A stretch of DNA of 45,252 nucleotides from DSUN01 sp035527715 (GTDB lineage Bacteria; Planctomycetota; PUPC01; DSUN01), in NCBI GenBank assembly GCA_035527715.1, contig DATKZY010000209.1, positions 1 through 45,252 on the forward strand, given 5' to 3'. Positions within the stretch are counted from its first letter, which is position 1; each line of letters starts with the position of its first letter. A program made the translations under genes and the position numbers. Below the pieces are notes generated by a model. It searched no databases. It saw only the letters and a list, made by a program, of their open reading frames with translations, and was not told where the DNA came from. Positions 16,057-23,791 of the stretch are shown here, piece by piece.

Positions 16057-17202
16057 ATGGGCGATGGGATGCAATGGTCGAAGGCGACCTATGAGGCGAG
16101 CGTGTCGAGCCGGTGCTGGTGGTATACGCCCTACGATGACGGGTGGGACAAGTGTCCCTCAATGGCCGAGGACGCGGAGCTTCGGGGAATCGTGGAGATG
16201 GAGCGCGCGCTCGGCGACGTGCCCGCCTGGGCGCGGCAGATTGTCGAGCGGAGCATCCAGTTCGCTTGCCCGTGCGGCCACTACCTGTTCCCGCGGCCCT
16301 ACCTGGAGGCGCTCGACGCCATCGGCGCCGAAACGCCGGCGACGTTCGTCCACGGCTGCTTCACGGTCGCCCGCGAGCGCAAGCGGGCGATGATGGACTA
16401 CGTGCTCTGCCTCGACGCCTGGCTCGCCGGCGCGGCCGCGGAGGACGTGGCCCGCGAGTTGGCCGCCCTGGGCTCCCGCCGAATCGCGTGGGACGCGGTC
16501 TGCGCGGAACTGTGGCGGGTCCTCGGCGAGCGCACGGAGCTGAAGGAGTTGCTCGTCGAGCGCCTCATTCACTCGCAGCGCTGCAAGATCAAGTGGAGCC
16601 CCTGGGATGACGACCTCGCCTCCGAGTTCGGTCGCGACCTGTTCCTCGGACCTATCGGCAAGGTAAGGAACCCCGCGAAGATCCACTGCTACATCGAGCA
16701 AGCCGTCCCCGGCTTCGACGAGGGGGCGTCGCCGCGCGTCCGGCGGCTGGAGGCCCGCCTTGCCGAGCTGTGTCCCGACTGGAAGCAGATGCAGTTCCAT
16801 ACCCACTACGGTTGGCTCTGCGCGCCGAAGGCATTCCGGTTCCTCGAGCGGCTGGTCTGGGCCATCGGCCAGGAGCGGCCACCGAGGCCCGAGGACAGGG
16901 TGCCCGGCTTCCTCCAGATCGAGGACACCCATCCCAACCAGGACGAGGCTCGTGAGTGGTGGAAGGCATTCGTCGCCGCCCTCGATGCCTGGTGGCAGGG
17001 CCAGCCCGCGACGGGCCCCGTCGCGGACGACGTGGCGCGGCGCCTCGGCGCGGCCACGCCGGTCAAGCGGTGGCTCGTGCGTCTCTTCCGCCGCAAGCTG
17101 CGCTTCTACGCGAGCTACGAGGAGGGCCTCGACCGCCTCATCAACCCCCGGCCCAACGCCGCACGCGGCTCGCGCAGCATCGGCGCGCAGGAGCCCAAAT
17201 GA
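16057..17202 (+). CDS. hypothetical protein, paralogue B of an unrecognised family
   Basis: 381 residues, 17 bp after paralogue A, ATG after GAAAGGGG. The same blocks in the same order: SSRCWWYTPYDDGWDKC, PCGHYLFPRPYLEALDAIG, ATFVHGCFTVARERKR, LDAWLAG, GWLCAPKAFRFLERLVWAIG, QIEDTHPNQDEAREWWKAF and TPVKRWLVRLFRRKLRFY. Between them the middle region has diverged. Retention of both copies suggests a heteromeric pair or two substrate types. Its stop overlaps the DUF6504 start (ATGA). Function unknown. Confidence 0.8.
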   Translation: MGDGMQWSKATYEASVSSRCWWYTPYDDGWDKCPSMAEDAELRGIVEMERALGDVPAWARQIVERSIQFACPCGHYLFPRPYLEALDAIGAETPATFVHGCFTVARERKRAMMDYVLCLDAWLAGAAAEDVARELAALGSRRIAWDAVCAELWRVLGERTELKELLVERLIHSQRCKIKWSPWDDDLASEFGRDLFLGPIGKVRNPAKIHCYIEQAVPGFDEGASPRVRRLEARLAELCPDWKQMQFHTHYGWLCAPKAFRFLERLVWAIGQERPPRPEDRVPGFLQIEDTHPNQDEAREWWKAFVAALDAWWQGQPATGPVADDVARRLGAATPVKRWLVRLFRRKLRFYASYEEGLDRLINPRPNAARGSRSIGAQEPK

Positions 17203-17531
17203 GCAAGCACTTCATCGGCGAGGCGATCGAGCCGATTGCGGAGGCGATGGACACGCGCCGCATGGCCGCGGGCGAGCCGGGGCTGCCCATGCGCTTCCGC
17301 TGGCGCGGCGCCGAGCACGAGGTCGCCGAGGTGCTCCAACAATGGCGCGAGACCGGGCCCTGCAAGTCGGGCAGCAATGAGCAGTATGTGCGCAAGCACT
17401 GGTACCGCGTGCGAACCATGAGGGGCGAGGAGATGAAGCTTTACTTCGAGCGCCAGCCCCGCTCGGCCCGGGAGCGCAAGGCCAGGTGGTGGTTGCACTC
17501 GGCCACGATGGCAGAGGAGGAAGACCCTTGA
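17199..17531 (+). CDS. DUF6504 family protein
   Basis: 110 residues, ATGA-overlapping with paralogue B. It matches the small DUF6504 family: FIGEAIEP start, GLPMRFRWRGAEHEVAEVLQQWRETG core and a RKHWYRVRTMRGEEMKLYFERQ beta hairpin. From general knowledge, members often sit near translesion polymerase genes (ImuB/DnaE2 type) in actinobacteria; no polymerase is present here. The last residues (ATMAEEEDP) overlap the GNAT start. Confidence 0.75.
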   Translation: MSKHFIGEAIEPIAEAMDTRRMAAGEPGLPMRFRWRGAEHEVAEVLQQWRETGPCKSGSNEQYVRKHWYRVRTMRGEEMKLYFERQPRSARERKARWWLHSATMAEEEDP

Positions 17532-18019
17532 GCGACATCGTCGTGCGCGATCTTCGGCCCGAGGACGTGGAGGCGGCCGTGGACATCGCGGTCGCCGCGT
17601 GGGCTCCCATCTTCGGCCAGTTCCGCAGGATCCTCGGCGACGAGCTCTTCGCGGCGCGCTGCCCGCGCTGGCAGGAGGACAAGGCCGGCCAGGTGCGCCG
17701 GGCCTGCGCGCCGGGGAGCAAGGCCAGCGTGTGCGTCGCCGAGAGGGAGGGCCGGGTCGTGGGGTTCATCACCTACTACCTGGACGTTCCGCGCGGCATC
17801 GGCGAGATTGGGAACAACGCGGTGCACCCTGACTTCCAAGGGCAGGGGATCGCCTCGCGCATGTACCAGTGCGTCCTCGACCGCTTCCGGGCGCAGGGCA
17901 TGCGGTTCGCCAAAGTGTGCACGGGCCTGGACCCGTCCCACGCCCCGGCACGACGGGCGTACGAGAAGGCCGGGTTCTCGATTCAGCTCCCCAGCGTCGA
18001 GTATTACCGCAAGCTGTGA
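17528..18019 (+). CDS. GNAT family N-acetyltransferase
   Basis: 163 residues from a TTG at 17528 that overlaps the DUF6504 stop, with AGGAGG seven to eight bases upstream. The Gcn5-related fold is clear: IVVRDLRPEDVEAAVDIAV at the N-terminus, SVCVAEREGRVVGFITYYLD (beta 4), IGNNAVHPDFQGQGIASRM (the Q/RxxGxG/A acetyl-CoA loop) and ARRAYEKAGF near the C-terminus. It transfers an acetyl group to an unknown amine or protein. Last gene of the nine-gene operon; a GC-rich hairpin follows. Confidence 0.85.
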   Translation: MSDIVVRDLRPEDVEAAVDIAVAAWAPIFGQFRRILGDELFAARCPRWQEDKAGQVRRACAPGSKASVCVAEREGRVVGFITYYLDVPRGIGEIGNNAVHPDFQGQGIASRMYQCVLDRFRAQGMRFAKVCTGLDPSHAPARRAYEKAGFSIQLPSVEYYRKL

Positions 18020-18054
18020 CCGCAGGGGCGGCGAGCGCCGCGCGCGGTGGCGGC

Positions 18055-18077
18055 CGCACGGGAGCGCGCTCCGTGCG
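18055..18077. terminator. hairpin between convergent operons
   Basis: CGCACGG (18055-18061) pairs with CCGTGCG (18071-18077), with further AGCG/CGCT pairing inside and one bulged G. It lies between the GNAT and helicase stop codons, so it could end both transcripts. No T-run on either strand. Confidence 0.35.
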
Positions 18078-18110
18078 TCCCGTTGGCCCCGGCCAGATTG
18101 TCAACGGGCG

Positions 18111-19328
18111 TCAGCGGCCGCTGGCCGCGCGCGCGGGACTGCGGCGGCTCGAGCCACGGCGTTGGCCCCGCCGCCGAGAGGGGCGTCCGCCCTCTGCCAC
18201 GCGCGGGGAGTGCCCGCCCGTGACGGGGCTGGGCGTCAGAGGCAAGGGGGTGCCGACCAGGCGCTCGAGGGCGGGGAGGAAGCGCCGCTCGGCCCGCGTG
18301 ACGAAGCTGGTGGCCAGCCCGGTCGCGTCCACCCGGGCCGTGCGGCCGATGCGGTGGACGTAGTCGTCGGGGGACTGGGGGAAGTCGTAGTTGATGACGT
18401 GCTCGATGTCGGCGATGTCGAGGCCGCGGGCCGCCACGTCGGTGGCGATGAGGATGCGGTAGCGCCCCTCGCGGAAGCCGGCGAGCGCCTCGTCCCGCTC
18501 CGCCTGCGCGCGGTTCGAGTGCAACCGCGCCACGCCCCGGTGCCGAGGGCTCACCGCGCGGGCCAGGCGGTCCACGCCGAGCTTGGTCCGCACGAAGACG
18601 AGCACCCGGCCCTGTGTCTCGCGGAGGAGCGACAGGAGGAGCGGCGTCTTGTCGCTCTCGTGGGTGTCGAAGAGCTGTTGCTGGGCGCGCTCGGCCGGGG
18701 CGCTTCGCCGCCCCACCGACAGGATGAGGGGCGAGCGCATGTTCCGCTGCACGATCTGCTCGACATCCTGGGGCATCGTGGCCGTGAACATCAGGGTCTG
18801 CCGCTCGCGCGGCAGCTCGCGCAGGATGCGCTCGATCTGCGGCAGAAAGCCCATGTCGTGCATCCGGTCCGCCTCGTCTATCACCAGGACCTTGATGTCC
18901 TTGAGCGACACGTTGCCCGACTGGATGTGGTCAATGAGCCGGCCGGGCGTGGCGACGAGGACGTTGGGCCACGAGACCAGGGCCTTCCAGTCCTTCTCGA
19001 TCGGGATGCCGCCGACCACGGTGGCCACTCGGATGCCGCTGGAGCGCCCGAGCTCGGCGAACATGCCCGAGACCTGTTGCGCCAGCTCGCGCGTGGGCGT
19101 GAGCACCAAGGCGCCCATCTCCGCCGTCGCGGCCACCCGCTCGATGATCGGCAGCGCGAAGGCCGCGGTCTTGCCCGTGCCCGTCTGGGCCAGGCCGATG
19201 AGGTCCTTGCCCTCGAGCGCGTGCGGGATGCACGCCGCCTGGATCGGCAGCGGCGTCTCGTAGCCGGCCGCCTGGATGTCCTTGAGGAGACTCCCGCGAA
19301 ACGGGTAGTCCGCAAACCTTGCCGTCAC
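18111..19328 (-). CDS. DEAD-box ATP-dependent RNA helicase
   Basis: 405 residues. All core motifs are present: Q motif (GYETPLPIQ), Walker A AQTGTGKT at 47-54, PTRELA, a GG motif, TPGR, VIDEADR (DEAD at 151-154), TAT in place of SAT (182-184), VLVFVRTK, ATDVAARGLDI and HRIGRTAR. The C-terminus is a short Arg/Ser/Pro basic tail, as in RhlE-type proteins that unwind structured RNA in ribosome assembly or cold adaptation. The start is uncertain: GTG 19328 has GGAAGG close upstream and fits the family, but the frame runs to 19487. A promoter at 19621-19649 leaves a leader of about 285 nt. Confidence 0.9.
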   Translation of the reverse strand: MTARFADYPFRGSLLKDIQAAGYETPLPIQAACIPHALEGKDLIGLAQTGTGKTAAFALPIIERVAATAEMGALVLTPTRELAQQVSGMFAELGRSSGIRVATVVGGIPIEKDWKALVSWPNVLVATPGRLIDHIQSGNVSLKDIKVLVIDEADRMHDMGFLPQIERILRELPRERQTLMFTATMPQDVEQIVQRNMRSPLILSVGRRSAPAERAQQQLFDTHESDKTPLLLSLLRETQGRVLVFVRTKLGVDRLARAVSPRHRGVARLHSNRAQAERDEALAGFREGRYRILIATDVAARGLDIADIEHVINYDFPQSPDDYVHRIGRTARVDATGLATSFVTRAERRFLPALERLVGTPLPLTPSPVTGGHSPRVAEGGRPSRRRGQRRGSSRRSPARAASGR

Positions 19329-19334
19329 TTCACC

Positions 19335-19361
19335 TTCCGACGTTTCCGACACTTCCGACAC
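19335..19361. repeat. three tandem 9-mers at the helicase start
   Basis: TTCCGACGT, TTCCGACAC and TTCCGACAC in direct succession on the plus strand, overlapping the ribosome-binding region of the helicase. The unit is a multiple of three and in frame with the upstream extension, so it could also encode a SEVSETSE repeat if translation starts earlier. Confidence 0.6.
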
Positions 19362-19620
19362 ACTCACGGTTTCCTGCAAAGCAATCCCCTGCAAAGTGCG
19401 GGGCCGCTTTGCCCCGCGTCTGTCACGTGCTCGCCCGACTGTCCTGTCGGGCGGCTTGCGCCTGCCGCGCATCGTGCGCCGGCGCACCGTCGCTCATCGC
19501 GAAGAACTCGGAGAGCGAGCCAGTAGGGAGGGTCGGCTGGGCGGGCTTCGACGCATCACGCCCGAACTGGACAGGTCTCTTGCCATCACCTCAACGAGCG
19601 GCGACTTCTTTCGTACTTCT

Positions 19621-19649
19621 ATAATAACCCAAACGCCCGCCCACTGCAA
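19621..19649 (-). promoter_or_regulatory. promoter of the helicase gene; leader 19329-19613
   Basis: Minus-strand TTGCAG (19644-19649), 17 bp, TATTAT (19621-19626). It opens a leader of about 285 nt before GTG 19328. Within the leader I see no gene or family I recognise, only the tandem 9-mers at its end. Long, structured leaders are known for autoregulated cold-shock helicase mRNAs; that role is inference here. Confidence 0.55.
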
Positions 19650-19713
19650 GTCCTTCTCGCCACCGAGCCGCGAGGGCCGCATCCCGGGGCAGGCGTTCCC
19701 CCGCGCCCGGGCC

Positions 19714-20400
19714 TCACAACTCCCGAACCTTCATCCCCCGCAGCCACAGGGGCACGCCGTGGTCCTGGAAGCCGATGTAGCCCGACTTCGGGCGATTCTT
19801 GATCCTGGGATTCGTGAGGTCCACCTCGTTCACCACCTCGCCGTTGAGCTTCACCGTGAGCTTCTCGCCCTGGCACAGGACGCCCACGAGGTTCCACTCC
19901 CCCGCCGGCTTGCACGTGTTCTTCGCCGGCGGGATGCCCGGGATGATGCCGCAGGCGTCGTGGTCCGACAGCTTCGCATCGGGCTTCTTCGAGCCGGAGT
20001 CGTAGAGCTGCACCTCGATCCCCGTGGCGACGGGGCTCTTCAGGTTCCCCACGTGGAAGTAGAACCCGCTGTTGCCCCCCTTGTTCACCTTGAACTCGAA
20101 CTCGAACTCGAAGTCCTGGTACTGCTTGTCCTTGAGCCACAGATAGGCATCGTAGCGGGTCCAGCCCCCTTCGCCGGGCCGCGGCTGGAGTTGCACCACT
20201 CCGTCGGCCAGCGACCAGTTGCCCGTGGTGGTCCAGAACTGCGTCAGGTCGCCGCCCTTCAACAGGTCCACCCACTCCTTCGGCTTGGCCTCCGCGTCGC
20301 CCTTCTCCCCTGCTTCGCCTGCCGAGGCCGGCGGCGGAAGCAGCGAAAGGACCAGGCCGCAGAGAGCCATCGCGCCAACGCACCGAGTCGCAGGTTTCAT
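19714..20400 (-). CDS. exported DUF1080 protein (3-keto-disaccharide hydrolase family)
   Basis: 228 residues with a signal peptide (ALCGLVLSLLPPPASAG) and one DUF1080 laminin-G/concanavalin-like domain: WVDLLKGGDLTQFW, WSLADGVVQLQP, YDAYLWLKDKQYQDFEFEFEF, NSGFYFHVG, GIEVQLYDSG, GEWNLVGVLCQGEKLTVKLNG and SGYIGFQDHG. The family contains 3-keto-glycoside hydrolases of PVC and Bacteroidota bacteria, acting in the periplasm on oxidised sugars or glycosides. ATG 20400 follows GGAGG. It is probably a single-gene unit from the promoter at 20441-20469. Confidence 0.9.
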   Translation of the reverse strand: MKPATRCVGAMALCGLVLSLLPPPASAGEAGEKGDAEAKPKEWVDLLKGGDLTQFWTTTGNWSLADGVVQLQPRPGEGGWTRYDAYLWLKDKQYQDFEFEFEFKVNKGGNSGFYFHVGNLKSPVATGIEVQLYDSGSKKPDAKLSDHDACGIIPGIPPAKNTCKPAGEWNLVGVLCQGEKLTVKLNGEVVNEVDLTNPRIKNRPKSGYIGFQDHGVPLWLRGMKVREL

Positions 20401-20440
20401 CGAGAGCCTCCGTCAAATGGGGTTGTCCGATGCTCCACTG

Positions 20441-20469
20441 ATTATACTCATCGCCATCCGCAAGTCCAG
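20441..20469 (-). promoter_or_regulatory. promoter of the DUF1080 gene
   Basis: Minus-strand TATAAT (20441-20446) with a weak CTGGAC -35 (20464-20469) at 17 bp; leader of about 34 nt. The consensus -10 carries most of the support. Confidence 0.5.
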
Positions 20470-20613
20470 CGGCGGCCTTCGAGCGGCTCAGGCCGCGGGG
20501 GGGGTGGACATCTTGAAAGGCCCTGTCAGGCCGAGGCTGGGGCCGCGGTCTGAGCCACATGTCATTGCAGGATATGGGCTTATAGCCGTGGGCCGCGCGG
20601 CGGAGGCCGCCGT

Positions 20614-20655
20614 TCAAGATGGCCACCTGGTATTGCGCGCACGTGGCCATCTTGA
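20614..20655. repeat. 13-bp perfect inverted repeat upstream of pfkA
   Basis: TCAAGATGGCCAC (20614-20626) and GTGGCCATCTTGA (20643-20655) around a 16-nt loop. An additional CATCTTGA lies at about 20510. It sits between the divergent DUF1080 and pfkA promoters, some 85 bp upstream of the latter, so a shared operator is possible. There is no T-run, so it is not a standard terminator. I see nothing else in 20401-20738. Confidence 0.55.
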
Positions 20656-20738
20656 GCAGGTTGGAAGGGCGAGGACGGGGGGGCGGGGCTGCACGCCGCC
20701 GAGCGGGGAAACCAGGGGCGCGTCAGGCGTCGGCGCGC

Positions 20739-20767
20739 TTGACGGCGCGGTGCGCCGTTGCGATAAT
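20739..20767 (+). promoter_or_regulatory. promoter of pfkA
   Basis: TTGACG (20739-20744), 17 bp, GATAAT (20762-20767); leader of about 24 nt to ATG 20797. Confidence 0.65.
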
Positions 20768-20796
20768 GCAGCCACCTCTCGGAAGGAGACAGCTTC

Positions 20797-21900
20797 ATGG
20801 CACGCAGCAGACCGGCGGTTCGCCGCATCGGCATCCTGACGGGCGGGGGCGACTGCCCCGGCCTCAACGCGGTCATCCGCGCGGTGGCGAAGACGGCGAT
20901 GAACGTCCACGGCATCGAGGTGTTCGGCATCCGCGACGCCTTCCGCGGCTTCGTGGAGGGCGACGGCAAGCTGCTCGACTACCGCGACGTCTCGGGCATC
21001 CTCACCCAGGGCGGCACCATTCTCGGCGCGTCCAACAAGCACGACCCCTTCCACTTTCCCGTGGTCCGGAACGGGAAGCGGGTGTTCCGCGACATGACGC
21101 GGGCGCTGCGGGCCAACGCGCGCCGCTGGCGGCTCGACGCCTGCGTGCTCCTGGGCGGCGACGGCACGATGCACATCGGCACCCGGCTCAGCACGCTCGG
21201 CCTGCCCGTCGTCGGGGTGCCGAAGACGATTGACAACGATCTGGCTGGCACCGACGTGACGTTCGGCTACGACACGGCCGTGGCCTGCGTGACCGACGCG
21301 ATTGACCGCCTCCACTCGACGGCGATGTCGCACCATCGGGTGATGGTGATCGAGACGATGGGCCGCTACGCCGGCTGGATCGCGCTGAAGGCGGGCGTGG
21401 CAGGGGGCGGCGACATCATTCTGATCCCCGAGATCCCCTACGACCTGGGCACGGTGGTGCACAAGGTGGTCGAGCGGAGCCGCACGGGGCGGCGCTTCAG
21501 CATCGTGGTGGTGGCCGAGGGCGCCCGGCCGAAGAAGGGCACGATGACCGTCGAGCGCGTCCTCACCGACAGCCACGACCCCATCCGCCTGGGCGGAGTG
21601 GGGGCCAAGCTGGCCAACGACATCGAGAAGGCCAGCGGCCTCGAGACCCGCTACACCATCCTCGGCCACCTCCAGCGCGGCGGCTGCCCCACCGCCTCCG
21701 ACCGCGCGCTCGCCACCCGCTTCGGCTACCACGCCATGCAGCTCGTCGCCGCAGGGCGCTTCGGGCGCATGGTGCGCCTCAAGGGCGACACGGTCGGCTC
21801 GATCCCCCTCGCCACGGCCGTGGCCAGGCTCAAACTCGTGCCCCGGAACCACCCGCTCATCCAGGCCGCCAAGGCCCTGGGCACGTCGTTCGGGGTTTGA
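20797..21900 (+). CDS. pfkA: 6-phosphofructokinase
   Basis: 367 residues, the group-A phosphofructokinase fold that phosphorylates fructose 6-phosphate in glycolysis. Motifs: RIGILTGGGDCPGLNAVIRA at 10-29, LLGGDGTM at 118-125, PKTIDNDL at 142-149 with the catalytic Asp, METMGR-like ETMGRYAGW, and LGHLQRGG near the C-terminus. The Gly in GGDG is the ATP-type residue, whereas Lys in PKTIDND is typical of pyrophosphate-dependent and some long ATP-dependent enzymes, so phosphoryl donor is ambiguous. ATG follows GGAAGGAG. The stop codon overlaps the promoter of the next gene. Confidence 0.9.
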   Translation: MARSRPAVRRIGILTGGGDCPGLNAVIRAVAKTAMNVHGIEVFGIRDAFRGFVEGDGKLLDYRDVSGILTQGGTILGASNKHDPFHFPVVRNGKRVFRDMTRALRANARRWRLDACVLLGGDGTMHIGTRLSTLGLPVVGVPKTIDNDLAGTDVTFGYDTAVACVTDAIDRLHSTAMSHHRVMVIETMGRYAGWIALKAGVAGGGDIILIPEIPYDLGTVVHKVVERSRTGRRFSIVVVAEGARPKKGTMTVERVLTDSHDPIRLGGVGAKLANDIEKASGLETRYTILGHLQRGGCPTASDRALATRFGYHAMQLVAAGRFGRMVRLKGDTVGSIPLATAVARLKLVPRNHPLIQAAKALGTSFGV

Positions 21901-21925
21901 AATCCGCCGCGGCATCCCGTATAAT
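21897..21925 (+). promoter_or_regulatory. promoter overlapping the pfkA stop codon
   Basis: TTGAAA (21897-21902), exactly 17 bp, TATAAT (21920-21925). The -35 box includes the TGA stop of pfkA. It drives the exported protein at 21982, with a leader of about 50 nt. Confidence 0.75.
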
Positions 21926-21981
21926 GCCGGGGCGTAGCGAAGGCGCGCGATTCCCTCCCCGCTGTCTGAAGGGAGCCACTG

Positions 21982-23697
21982 ATGCAACTGCGTGCGACCG
22001 GCCGTCGGGTGCTTCTCGTCGGTGTCCTGGGGGCGGCGCTTCTGGCCGGAGCGGTTGGCCCGGCCCGCGGCGGCGAGGCCGTGGTGCTGGGCTGTGCGAG
22101 CGCGGCCGACCTCAAGGGCCTGTTCGGCAAGCTGGGCAAGCTCGCCGAGAAGTTCGTCCCAGGCACCGGCCCGCAGGCGCTGGGCCTGGGCGCCATGCTC
22201 ACCCAGGCGCCCGAGTGGGCGGGGGTGGACTGGTCGAAGCCGGCCACGATCGTGCTCTTCGGCGGCAAGGCGTTCGGCAAGGCGGAGCCGGTGCCGGTCG
22301 TCGTCGTGACGCTGGCCGACGCCGCGCTCTTTCGCCAGGCCCACCCCGAGGGCGCCCCGGTCGCCTTCGAGGTCCGCGGCGACCTGGCCGTCGTGAGCCC
22401 GGAGAGGGCCGCCCTCGCCGCGATGACCCCGCAGCGCCTCGAGATCTACGGCACGCTCCCGAAGATCGCCGGCACGGCCGACGTCTACGCCACCGTCTAC
22501 GCCGCCCAGGCCGTCGCGGAGTACCAGGGCGAGATTGATGCCGCGCTCAAGGAGATCGAGCAGCAGGCCGGCCAGATGATGATGCCCGGCCCGATGGCGA
22601 ACATCGGCAAGATCTTCAAGTGCCTCGGCCCCCTCGTCAACCTAGCCGGCAAGCAGGTGCGGCGCGCCAGCCTCACCGTCGAACTGAAGGACGACTCCGT
22701 GGAGCTCTGGGGCCGCCTCTACGCGGGCGACGACACGGAGCTGGGGACCTTCTTCAGCGGCCAGCCGGGCGAACTGACCGACCTCGTGAAGTACCTGCCG
22801 GCCGAGGCGGCGATGGCCATGGCCGCGAAGCTCGACCTGGCGAAGGGCAAGCCGCTCTTCGAGGCCATCCTCAAGGCCATCGCCACCCCCCTCGATCTCA
22901 CCACCGAGGACCAGGTCACGCTGCGCGAGCTGGTGTTCGGCTCCACCCAGACCGGCGAGTTCGCCGTCGCCCTCGCCGGGGGCGCCGCCCACCCCGGCAT
23001 CCAGAGCGCCCAAGTCGTCCGCATCGCCGACGCCGAGAAGTTCCGCACGGCGAGCAAGAACGGCACCGAGTGGTTCACCCGGAGCGGCCTGGGCGCCCTG
23101 ATGGAGGCCGCCGGCGTAAAGATGAGCATCGAGTACAAGCCGGGCGTCCGCGAGTACAAGGGCGCCCCGGTGGACCGCATCACGGTGACCATGGCCCAGG
23201 CGCCCGATGCCCCGCCCAACCCGATGATGGGCCAGCAGCAGCCCCAGGTCACCGAATTCGCCGCCATCGGCACCCTCGGCGCCGCCGTCGGCGGCAACCC
23301 GGGCGGCGAGCTCCTCAACGGCATCCTCGACCGCATCAAGGGCGAAGGCGCCCCGGGCCTCGACACGGCCGCCGCGTGGAAGGCCGCCGTTGCCGCGGCG
23401 CCCAACGGCTCCAGCGTCGTCGTCAGCTTCTCCTTCAACAACCTCCTGGCCAAGGCCATCGAGGAGGCGGCGAAGCAGCAGCCCGCCATCGCCCTGATGG
23501 CCGGCGCCATCATCAAGGCCGACCCCACGGAGGAGCCGATCACCACCTACGCCGGCTTCGGCGCGAACATGGTCGAGTTCCGCACCCGCGTGCCCCATCA
23601 GCCCATCCTCTCCCTCGTCACCCGCGTTCGCATGCTGATCGAGCAGCAGCCCGGCAGGAAGCCCGGCCCGAAGCCGAAGGAAGAGGACGACTTCTGA
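21982..23697 (+). CDS. exported hypothetical protein
   Basis: 571 residues with an Arg-rich signal peptide (RRVLLVGVLGAALLAGAVGPARGG), then alternating alanine-rich helices and beta strands such as AVVLGCASAADLKGLFGKLG, KPATIVLFGGKAFG, ASLTVELKDDSVELWGRLY and a Met/Gln/Pro-rich loop near 415-425. The end is Lys/Pro-rich (KPGPKPKEEDDF). I do not recognise a family; the pattern resembles the large exported, DUF3352-like scaffold proteins of PVC bacteria, but that is weak. ATG follows AAGGGAG. Its own promoter lies inside the pfkA end, so it is probably monocistronic. Confidence 0.8.
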   Translation: MQLRATGRRVLLVGVLGAALLAGAVGPARGGEAVVLGCASAADLKGLFGKLGKLAEKFVPGTGPQALGLGAMLTQAPEWAGVDWSKPATIVLFGGKAFGKAEPVPVVVVTLADAALFRQAHPEGAPVAFEVRGDLAVVSPERAALAAMTPQRLEIYGTLPKIAGTADVYATVYAAQAVAEYQGEIDAALKEIEQQAGQMMMPGPMANIGKIFKCLGPLVNLAGKQVRRASLTVELKDDSVELWGRLYAGDDTELGTFFSGQPGELTDLVKYLPAEAAMAMAAKLDLAKGKPLFEAILKAIATPLDLTTEDQVTLRELVFGSTQTGEFAVALAGGAAHPGIQSAQVVRIADAEKFRTASKNGTEWFTRSGLGALMEAAGVKMSIEYKPGVREYKGAPVDRITVTMAQAPDAPPNPMMGQQQPQVTEFAAIGTLGAAVGGNPGGELLNGILDRIKGEGAPGLDTAAAWKAAVAAAPNGSSVVVSFSFNNLLAKAIEEAAKQQPAIALMAGAIIKADPTEEPITTYAGFGANMVEFRTRVPHQPILSLVTRVRMLIEQQPGRKPGPKPKEEDDF

Positions 23698-23711
23698 GAG
23701 GCGATGGGCGC

Positions 23712-23741
23712 TTGACTTATCGCCCCGGCCGGCGCTATAGT
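23712..23741 (+). promoter_or_regulatory. promoter of tatA and tRNA-Cys
   Basis: TTGACT (23712-23717), 18 bp, TATAGT (23736-23741); leader of about 44 nt to ATG 23792. No other promoter is evident before tRNA-Cys, so the two are probably co-transcribed. Confidence 0.6.
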
Positions 23742-23791
23742 ACACGGGTAACTGAAACGGCAGGACCTGGCTCCCTTTGAGGTGAACCCGC

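Noticed and set aside
10883..18019. Reading the nine-gene operon as a known defence system
   Set aside because: No reverse transcriptase, TIR, STAND NTPase, Cas, restriction endonuclease or toxin-antitoxin signature is visible, so it is reported as unassigned.
20614..20655. Inverted repeat as an intrinsic terminator
   Set aside because: No T-run on either strand and no converging gene end; a regulatory or structural role is more plausible.
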